Shown here piece by piece: positions 1 to 5,808 of a stretch of 18,936 nucleotides of DNA. Source of the stretch: Gemmataceae bacterium (GTDB lineage Bacteria; Planctomycetota; Planctomycetia; Gemmatales; Gemmataceae). The notes beneath the pieces were generated by a model that worked only from the letters and a program-made list of their open reading frames with translations, had not been told where the DNA came from and ran no database searches. Location: the NCBI GenBank assembly GCA_020847555.1, contig JADLBT010000473.1, forward strand, positions 1 through 18,936. The letters run 5' to 3'. The stretch's first letter is position 1. Every line of letters begins with the position of its first letter. The translations under genes were made by a program, and so were the position numbers.

Positions 1-1
1 G

Positions 2-1102
2 AGGGAAACCAGGCTCCTCACGTATCGCTGGTTCGTGGCAGCCGTGGCCGTCAGCGTGTTTTGTGCTCCCGTCCTGGGCCAGGCGCCCGCTCCGGCCCTG
101 GGCACGCCCCCGGCGCCCACTCCGCCCGCGGCGCCGCCCGCTCCGACCCAGGCTCCCTCGCCCCCGCCTCGTCCCGCTCCCGCAGCGGACGCCGTCGCCG
201 CCAAGGTCAACGGCCAGCCCATCGCCGAACTGGCCGTCTACCGCGCCACCCTGCGCGACTCCCCCACGGACCGCGACCGGCTGCGGAAGGAGGTTCTCAA
301 CTTCCTGATCGACAACGCGCTCGTGGACCAGTACCTCGAAGGGCTCAAGGTCGCGGTCGAGCCGAAGGAGGTCGAGGAGCGGTTCCGGCAGGTCAAGGAG
401 GAGATCACCAAAAGCGGCACGCCGTTCGAGAAGGTTCTGACCAGCCTGCACCTCACCGAGGCCGAGCTGCGCACCCAGATCCTCGGCTCCCTGCGCTGGG
501 ATCGGTTCGTCGCCCAGTACGCGACTGACAAGGGGCTGAAGGAATTCTTCGACACCAACAAGGCGATGTTCGACGGCAGCCAGGTGCGCGCCCGCCACAT
601 CCTCGTGAAGGTTCCAGCAGACGACGCGAAGGCGGCCGACGCGGCAAAGGCGAAGCTCCTGGTCATCAGGAAGCAGGTCGAGGAGCAGGTGGCCGCCGGA
701 CTGAAGGCCGTCGCCGGCCAGGACCGGCTGAAGCAGGACGAGGCCCGGCTGAAGCTCATCGAGGAGGCGTTCTCCCAGGCGGCCGCGAAGGAGTCCGAGT
801 GCCCGACGACGAAGGAGGGCGGCGAGCTGGGCTGGTTCCCGCGCGCCGGCCGCCTGGTCGAGCCGTTCGCCCGGGCGGCGTTCGCGCTGAAGCCGTTCGA
901 GATGAGCGACGTGGTGACGACCGGGTTCGGCCTGCACCTGATCCTCTCGACCGGCCAGAAGGCGGGCCGCGACGTCAACTTCGACACCATGAAGGAGGTC
1001 GTCAAGGAGATCTACGGCGACCGCCTGCGTGAGGCGGTCCTCGCCCGGGTGCGCCCGCAGGCCCGCATCGAGATCATCCCGGCGTCTGGCGCGAAGCAGT
1101 GA
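2..1102 (+). CDS. Secreted SurA/PpiC-type (parvulin) peptidylprolyl isomerase, 5' partial
   Basis: This is a periplasmic or envelope foldase that isomerises Xaa-Pro bonds in exported proteins. A GTG at 35 could start it, but the frame stays open to the window edge. The upstream codons (RETRLLTYRW) supply the basic n-region that the hydrophobic stretch FVAAVAVSVFCAPVLG needs to be a signal peptide, so the real start is probably outside the window. After the signal comes a Pro/Ala-rich linker of about 40 residues, then a SurA-like helical region beginning near VAAKVNGQPI. The parvulin domain begins at ARHILVKV (about residue 186 from the GTG) and ends with the family signature LGWFPRAG...F..AAFAL...FG.HLI. 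The C-terminus is complete. It converges on the next gene with only 4 nt between stop codons. The family call is secure; the substrate is unknown. Confidence 0.9.
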   Translation, partial: RETRLLTYRWFVAAVAVSVFCAPVLGQAPAPALGTPPAPTPPAAPPAPTQAPSPPPRPAPAADAVAAKVNGQPIAELAVYRATLRDSPTDRDRLRKEVLNFLIDNALVDQYLEGLKVAVEPKEVEERFRQVKEEITKSGTPFEKVLTSLHLTEAELRTQILGSLRWDRFVAQYATDKGLKEFFDTNKAMFDGSQVRARHILVKVPADDAKAADAAKAKLLVIRKQVEEQVAAGLKAVAGQDRLKQDEARLKLIEEAFSQAAAKESECPTTKEGGELGWFPRAGRLVEPFARAAFALKPFEMSDVVTTGFGLHLILSTGQKAGRDVNFDTMKEVVKEIYGDRLREAVLARVRPQARIEIIPASGAKQ

Positions 1103-1106
1103 CTCG

Positions 1107-2138
1107 CTACGGCGGGCCGGGGGCTTCCGATCCCGGCCCGCCCGGCCCTGCACTCGGCGACTCGCGAGAAGCAGGGCCGGGCAGCCAGTACACCACCGCT
1201 GCCGTCGCCAGTTCCGCCGCCGTCCACACGAGGCGCAGCAGCAGGACAACCACGGTCGCGACGGCTCGGGCGTGCGGCGTCCCGGACTCCGTCAGCTGCG
1301 GCCCGAGGAACACGTCGAGCACCCCCTCGCGCACCCCGACGCCGCTCGGCATCATGAACGCCAGGAACCCCGCCACGTAAGACAGGCCGATCATCGCGAT
1401 GTAGTGGCCCCACGTTTCCGGCGTCAGCGGCTGGGGTTCCGGCACCACCGCCTGGACCATCGCCCACAGGCTCGCGCCCATCAGCAGCCAGCCGCAGCCG
1501 GTGAGCCCCAGCCCCGCCGCCAGCGTCGCGCCGCGCAGCCGCGGCAGGCGGAACGATTCGACCGTCTGGAACCGGGCGGCCAGCCGCGCCACCAGCCGGT
1601 TGAACACCGCCGGCAGCAGCGGCACGCCCAGCAACCCTAGCAGCATCACGCCGACGAGTACCGGGTGGACGGTCAGCCCGGAGGCGTCGGGCGGCTGCAG
1701 CGCGAACAGTACCGCCGCGATCAGCGCGCCCGACGCCATCGTCGTCAGCACCTCGTAGAACCCGGTGAGGATCGCGACGCCGAGTTTTACCCCCGACCCG
1801 CGCACGAGGTTGCCGCGCAGCAGTAGCGCCCACGCCTTGCCGGGAACGTACTTGCCCAGGTGCCCGATGTAGTAAGCACGCAGCGTCGCCGCCACCCGGG
1901 GGCGTTCGCCGAAGACGCGCATCAACCGATACCAGAACCACGCCGACCCGCCCAGCGCCAGCAGGTACAGCCCTCCCGACAGGGCGAGCCACCCAGGCCG
2001 CACGGTCAACTCGGCGAGGTTCAGCTGGGACAGGTTCAGGTAGAATTGCCTTGCGACGCCGGCCAGGATCGCCAGCGCCAGCAACCACTTGCAGACCGTC
2101 CACCCCCAGCGCCGCCACCAGCCTTTCATGCACGGCAT
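1107..2138 (-). CDS. Lysylphosphatidylglycerol synthase TM-region family (UPF0104) membrane protein
   Basis: A protein of about 343 residues with many hydrophobic segments, for example WLLALAILAG, LALSGGLYLLALGG, GVMLLGLLGVPLLP and VVVLLLRLVWTAAEL. The pattern GHLGKYVPGKAW around residues 90-100 and a later PSGVGVREG are typical of the LPG_synthase_TM/UPF0104 family. These are integral membrane proteins resembling the flippase half of MprF, or lipid/glycan transport-associated proteins. There is no soluble aminoacyl-transferase domain, so MprF-like lysyl transfer is not supported. The open frame continues to 2306 but would overlap the upstream gene, so I start at ATG 2138 (MPCMKGWW) or ATG 2129 (MKGWW). 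The stop is TAG at 1107-1109. The C-terminal tail of about 20 residues is Pro/Gly-rich and non-hydrophobic. It lies 62 nt downstream of the DUF4838 gene. Substrate unknown. Confidence 0.85.
   Translation of the reverse strand: MPCMKGWWRRWGWTVCKWLLALAILAGVARQFYLNLSQLNLAELTVRPGWLALSGGLYLLALGGSAWFWYRLMRVFGERPRVAATLRAYYIGHLGKYVPGKAWALLLRGNLVRGSGVKLGVAILTGFYEVLTTMASGALIAAVLFALQPPDASGLTVHPVLVGVMLLGLLGVPLLPAVFNRLVARLAARFQTVESFRLPRLRGATLAAGLGLTGCGWLLMGASLWAMVQAVVPEPQPLTPETWGHYIAMIGLSYVAGFLAFMMPSGVGVREGVLDVFLGPQLTESGTPHARAVATVVVLLLRLVWTAAELATAAVVYWLPGPASRESPSAGPGGPGSEAPGPP
1111..1181. terminator. Two overlapping GC hairpins between/inside convergent 3' ends
   Basis: Just after the isomerase stop, 1111-1121 pairs perfectly with 1132-1142 (11 bp, 10-nt loop). 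Then 1141-1151 pairs perfectly with 1171-1181 (11 bp, 19-nt loop). They share positions 1141-1142, so the full stems are mutually exclusive. Neither has a T tract. Both lie inside the C-terminal codons of the convergent membrane protein gene, whose tail there is low-complexity Pro/Gly. They may act as a terminator for the isomerase transcript or simply reflect GC-rich coding; this is inference from structure only. Confidence 0.4.
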
Positions 2139-2142
2139 TATA
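2137..2142 (-). promoter_or_regulatory. Perfect TATAAT hexamer overlapping the ATG at 2138
   Basis: Read on the minus strand this is TATAATG, with the final AT shared with the start codon at 2138. If it is a -10 box, transcription would begin near 2130, favouring ATG 2129 on a nearly leaderless message. I see no -35 match 16-18 nt upstream, so it may be chance. Confidence 0.25.
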
Positions 2143-2200
2143 GAAGCCGTTCGTCCTCGGGCATCAGAGGCGGCGGGGGGAGGCGGTTCGCTCCCTGGCG

Positions 2201-4684
2201 TCACTTCGCCTCGCGCGGGACGAGCAGCGCGTCCGGCGAGGCGGCCAGGTAGTTCGGCACATTGGTGAACCACAGGCGGCCCAGCGCCAGCCGCCCGAAC
2301 GACCACGCCTGCCCGTCCGTCCCCTTCGGCACGGCAACCCGGACGAACTTGCCGCGCTCCGTGACCTTCGCCACCACCTTGCCGTCCGGCCCGAGGACGT
2401 CGTGCGGGTTGCCCTCCCAGAAGTAGTCGATGTGTTTGGTGCCCTTCGGGACGAAGAAGTACATCCGCTGCATCTGCCCCAGACTGTGGCTGCGCGACGC
2501 GGTCGAGAGGGCGAGCGTCAGCGGGCGGCCCGCCGGCGCCTTGATGCCCCAGCCGGCAGCCGAATCGTTGAGGTCCAGCCAGTACAGGCCGGCCTTCGGG
2601 ACGCGCACCGCGAACGGGTGGTCCTTGCCGTCGAGGATCATGCGCTGCTGGTGGATCTGCTTGCCGGCCGCGTCGGTGACAGTCAGGGTCGCCGCCGGCC
2701 GGTCCCGATACCAGGCGATCAGGCCGGTGGTGATCGCCCCCTCAAGCGGCTCCCCCTTCTCACTGTAGAGGGCGTAGCGGCTGGGCGACTGATAACGCTG
2801 GTGGCTGTCGGCCGGTTTGGCGGAGCGCAGGCCGGCGGGAACGAGGTCGGCGGAAAACTTGCGCTCGGTCACCTGCTGCGGCTGGAAGCGCTCCAGGTCG
2901 GCGCGGAACTGCCGCTCGGTCTCCTCGGCGGTCGGCGGCCGGTTCTGCTGCCACGGCGTCTCCTTCGTCGCCTTCCGCCCGTCCCAGGTGGGCTCACCCA
3001 GTTCCTTCGCCAGCCGCCCGCTCCACGAGTACTGCATCGCCGCCCAGTGGTTCATGTATGCGTAGCGCGTGCGGTAGCAGTGCGTCAGCGCTTCCAGCCC
3101 GAGTTCGCGCCGCTTCGCGGGATCCTTCGTCCGGTCGAAATCCCAGCGCAGGCGGACATAGTGCTGGTACTGCTTGAGGTGGTCCAGGCGCGCCAGCACG
3201 TCGGGCCGCCCCTTCGCAAGGCGCCCGGCCTCGTCCAGGTCGCGCAGCGCCAGCGCCAGCAAGTGCTCGCTGACGAGCGGGTCGTTGCCGGGATCCAGAC
3301 GGTCGTAGTAGCGCCGCACCGCGCCGGCCGCTGGCCCGAACGCCCTGTCGAAGAAATCAGTGCGCAACGCCTCGACGTCTGCTTCGGGATCCCACATCAG
3401 CTTGTTGGCGACGTAGTAGCCCAGGCCGTGAACGCCCCAGTTGTTACCGCTCTCGCAGTCGAGGCTCGTCGCCCGGTGCTTGACGTAATCGCGGATGCGC
3501 TCGCGGACCGCCCGGACGTTGGCCGCGCGGCCGCCGGGCGGCATGTCGAAGTCCCACAGCCAGACGGAGAAGTACTCGTAGAACCCCATCTTCCGGGCCT
3601 TCTTCGGCCAGAGTTCCTTCAGCTCGTCGAAGCTGTAGCGGCCGCGGATGAACCCGGCGGTCAGCTGCACGTAGACGTTCGGTTCCAGGACGAACGACGG
3701 CGGCTCGCTGTGCTCGCTGTACGCCAGCATGCCGACCATCTTGCCGGGGAATTCCTTCGCGACCGCCCGCGCCACCTCGTTCGCCAGCCCGAACGCGCGG
3801 TCGGAGATCGACCCGAGTGCGCGGCACGCCGCGCACTCGCACTGCCCTGCCCCGTCGGACGTCTCCATCGACACCATGTCCGCCTGCGGGGTGCGGCGCA
3901 GGAAGTCCAGCGCCCAGCGCGTCGCGAGTGCGCGCACCGCCGGGGTGCTGACGCACAGCTGCTCGCCCTGGCGCTGGCCCTTGACGAGCGCCAGGTACTC
4001 CGGGTGTTCGGCGAACGTCTTCTTGTTGGCGAGGATGATGCTCTGCCAGGCGTGGCCGGTGTACGTCTTCAGCGAAGCGGCCATGCGGTTGTGCCGCGCC
4101 CACGCCTCGTAGTCCTGGCGGACGCGCGGCAGGTTCCGGTCGAAGAAGCCGTAGCCGTACCAGATGCGCCGCGACAGCAGAGCGGGCCGACTCGTCTCGC
4201 TGACGTCCGCCGTGAGATCCGGCCGGTGCGGGATCACCTCCCACTCCGGGGCCGGGAAGAACCACCGGCAGCCGAGCACTTCGAGCAGCCGGAACGCGGC
4301 GTGCGACGCCCCAAGATCGGTCGCCCCGAGGAGCAGGAGACGCTTGCCTTCCGAGCGGATCGCGAACACCTCCTTACCGTCGAAGCGATCGCGGATCTCC
4401 AGTGCCTTCGCGAGATCGGGCCGCGGGAACTCGGCGAGCGTGCCGAGGACGATGCCTGTCGAGCCGTCGCCGGTCTTCACCTCGAAACGGGCGCCGCTGA
4501 TCCGGCTCAGATAATCGGCCAGCTCCGCCGCGACCTTGCGCGTGCTCTCGGCCGCCTGCCCCGATACCACAACCGGCAGCAGCGCCTTCCCGCCGCGAGC
4601 GAGAGGTGTTTCGGCCGCGGGCGCGGAGATCGGCAGGAGCGCAAGAACCAGCAGTGTGCAGCCAGACCGCCAGATAAGTTGCAT
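2201..4684 (-). CDS. Secreted DUF4838 domain protein
   Basis: 827 residues. I chose ATG 4684 (MQLIWRSGC) over ATG 4699 because a GGAGG sits 8 nt before it and the upper ATG lies inside that ribosome site. The N-terminus is a signal peptide (TLLVLALLPISAPAAE). Residues of about 25-140 (VVVSGQAAEST, ELADYLSRISG, GIVLGTL, GCRWFFPAPEWE) resemble the alpha-glucuronidase N-terminal-like region often paired with DUF4838. The DUF4838 core follows, with YGYGFFDRN, HAWQSI, HPEYLALV.G and the characteristic Cys cluster GQCECAACR inside VSMETSDGAG, then NWGVHGLGYYVANKLMWDP. A C-terminal region of about 200 residues looks beta-rich. Relatives are extracytoplasmic and associated with polysaccharide degradation, but no activity has been shown that I can name. 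Family call firm, function open. Confidence 0.88.
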   Translation of the reverse strand: MQLIWRSGCTLLVLALLPISAPAAETPLARGGKALLPVVVSGQAAESTRKVAAELADYLSRISGARFEVKTGDGSTGIVLGTLAEFPRPDLAKALEIRDRFDGKEVFAIRSEGKRLLLLGATDLGASHAAFRLLEVLGCRWFFPAPEWEVIPHRPDLTADVSETSRPALLSRRIWYGYGFFDRNLPRVRQDYEAWARHNRMAASLKTYTGHAWQSIILANKKTFAEHPEYLALVKGQRQGEQLCVSTPAVRALATRWALDFLRRTPQADMVSMETSDGAGQCECAACRALGSISDRAFGLANEVARAVAKEFPGKMVGMLAYSEHSEPPSFVLEPNVYVQLTAGFIRGRYSFDELKELWPKKARKMGFYEYFSVWLWDFDMPPGGRAANVRAVRERIRDYVKHRATSLDCESGNNWGVHGLGYYVANKLMWDPEADVEALRTDFFDRAFGPAAGAVRRYYDRLDPGNDPLVSEHLLALALRDLDEAGRLAKGRPDVLARLDHLKQYQHYVRLRWDFDRTKDPAKRRELGLEALTHCYRTRYAYMNHWAAMQYSWSGRLAKELGEPTWDGRKATKETPWQQNRPPTAEETERQFRADLERFQPQQVTERKFSADLVPAGLRSAKPADSHQRYQSPSRYALYSEKGEPLEGAITTGLIAWYRDRPAATLTVTDAAGKQIHQQRMILDGKDHPFAVRVPKAGLYWLDLNDSAAGWGIKAPAGRPLTLALSTASRSHSLGQMQRMYFFVPKGTKHIDYFWEGNPHDVLGPDGKVVAKVTERGKFVRVAVPKGTDGQAWSFGRLALGRLWFTNVPNYLAASPDALLVPREAK

Positions 4685-4692
4685 CGACAAAA

Positions 4693-4697
4693 CCTCC
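4693..4697 (-). promoter_or_regulatory. Shine-Dalgarno GGAGG deciding the DUF4838 start
   Basis: GGAGG on the minus strand, 8 nt before ATG 4684. The alternative ATG at 4697-4699 overlaps it and would have no ribosome site of its own. Confidence 0.75.
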
Positions 4698-4702
4698 ATT
4701 CA

Positions 4703-4777
4703 GGCGCCGTCCGAGCCCCAGGCGTAAGCGCAGGTTTAATCTCGGCCCGCGCTTACGCCTCGGGCTCGGACGGCGCC
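4703..4777. repeat. Long palindrome IR1 (29-bp arms, one mismatch)
   Basis: Arm 4703-4731 is the reverse complement of 4749-4777 at 28 of 29 positions, with a 17-nt loop. It fills nearly all of the 107-nt gap between the TPR stop (4792) and the DUF4838 start (4684). The arm contains CCGAGCCCCAGGCGTAAGCG, a core that recurs in IR3, IR4 and IR5. No T tract follows. It could be a REP-like element that also ends, attenuates or stabilises the TPR-DUF4838 transcript. Confidence 0.85.
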
Positions 4778-4791
4778 GGACGCGCGGGCGG

Positions 4792-5643
4792 TCACTTCTT
4801 TTCTTGCCGGCGCAGGTAATCGCGGTGGACCCGGGCCACGTCCCACATGTAGTGGCCGATGCGGTGCTCCGCCGCCGTGGTGAGGTGTTCCAGGGCGCGC
4901 TTGCCGTTCCCGAGCGATTCGTGGTACAGCCCCAGGTAGAGGTGAGCGTAGAAGAGGCGCCGGTTGCGGTCGGCGGCCGGCGGTTTGCCGCGCTCGACCG
5001 CAGCGAGGACAACCGCCGGCTCGATCTTGCCGCAAAACAGGTCGTAAACCTCCATCATCGGCACCCGCCGGTCCTGCCCGACCTTCAGCATGGCGGCGCG
5101 GGCCTTCTCCACCCCCACCTTCGGAGCCATGCACAGGTAACGCCAGACCGCGTTCTCGACGTCGTTGGTATCGACCGCCTCGTATGCCTCGAACTGTCTG
5201 CGCCCTGCGTCGTACTGGCGCGCGTAGTAGCAGGAGATGCCGCGCCGCCAGTGGCCCTCCTGCTGACGGGGGACGAGATCGAGGTAACGGTCGAAGTCGC
5301 GGACCGATTCGGCGAACTGGCCGCGCTTGAAGTGCGCGCTGCCGCGCCGGTCATACGCCTCCGCCGCCTTCGGGTCCAGTTCGATCGCCTTCGTGAAATC
5401 CTCGACCGCCCTGGTGTACTCCTCCAGGGCGTCGTGAGCGATGCCCCGGACGACGTACCCGCGGGCGCTTGTCGGGGCCAGGGCGATCGCCTTCTCGGCC
5501 AGCCTGAGCGCCTCCTTCGGCTTCCCGATCTTGAGCGCACCGGCGGCGGCTTCCAGGAGTTCGTGGGGGGTCTGTCCGGCCGGAAGTTGCGTGGGTGTGG
5601 CCAGGATGGCGGAGGCGAAGAGGAGCAAAGCGGTCAGCGCCAT
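4792..5643 (-). CDS. Secreted tetratricopeptide-repeat protein (NlpI-like architecture)
   Basis: 283 residues from ATG 5643, which has GGAGG 6 nt upstream (5650-5654); the GTG at 5667 in the same frame is less likely. A signal peptide (MALTALLLFASAILATPTQL) is followed by at least three TPR-like helical pairs at about residues 26-57, 60-92 (RGYVVRGIAHDALEEYTRAV, EDFTKAIELDP) and 94-125 (AYDRRGSAHFKRGQF). A less regular helical C-terminal half follows, with DVENAVWRYLCMAP and FYAHLYLGLYHESLGNGKRAL. The C-terminal arrangement recalls NlpI-type TPR lipoproteins, but I see no lipobox cysteine. TPRs mediate protein-protein contacts, so a scaffold role at the envelope is an inference. It lies between palindromes IR2 (upstream) and IR1 (downstream). 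Confidence 0.88.
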   Translation of the reverse strand: MALTALLLFASAILATPTQLPAGQTPHELLEAAAGALKIGKPKEALRLAEKAIALAPTSARGYVVRGIAHDALEEYTRAVEDFTKAIELDPKAAEAYDRRGSAHFKRGQFAESVRDFDRYLDLVPRQQEGHWRRGISCYYARQYDAGRRQFEAYEAVDTNDVENAVWRYLCMAPKVGVEKARAAMLKVGQDRRVPMMEVYDLFCGKIEPAVVLAAVERGKPPAADRNRRLFYAHLYLGLYHESLGNGKRALEHLTTAAEHRIGHYMWDVARVHRDYLRRQEKK

Positions 5644-5669
5644 GGCACGCCTCCGGGAGGGAGTCACCG

Positions 5670-5754
5670 GACGAGCGGGGGGCGGCCGTTTGACAGGTCC
5701 AGTGGTCGCCCGTTGCCGCCACTGGACCTTTTGAACGGCCGCCCCCCGCTCGTC
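5670..5754. repeat. Very long palindrome IR2 (36-bp arms, 33 matches)
   Basis: Arm 5670-5705 matches the reverse complement of 5719-5754 at 33 of 36 positions. The outer 21 are perfect and contain a CGGGGGGCGGCCG run; the inner GGTCCAGTGG is also perfect. The loop is 13 nt. It lies between the stop of the HTH/acidic gene (5809) and the TPR start (5643), about 55 nt 3' of the former. Its sequence differs from the IR1/IR3 core. No T tract follows on either strand. A terminator, RNA-stabilising hairpin or MITE-like insertion are all possible. Confidence 0.85.
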
Positions 5755-5808
5755 GTTCCGGAAGCTTTTGTAGGTGCGAGTACCGCGGCGGCCACCGCAG
5801 CCGCGCCG

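Noticed and set aside
2402..4819. Long plus-strand open frame of about 800 codons opposite the DUF4838 gene
   Set aside because: It runs antisense to a gene with clear domain motifs and its product is Arg/Val/Ala-rich without any recognisable domain, as expected from GC-rich shadow frames.
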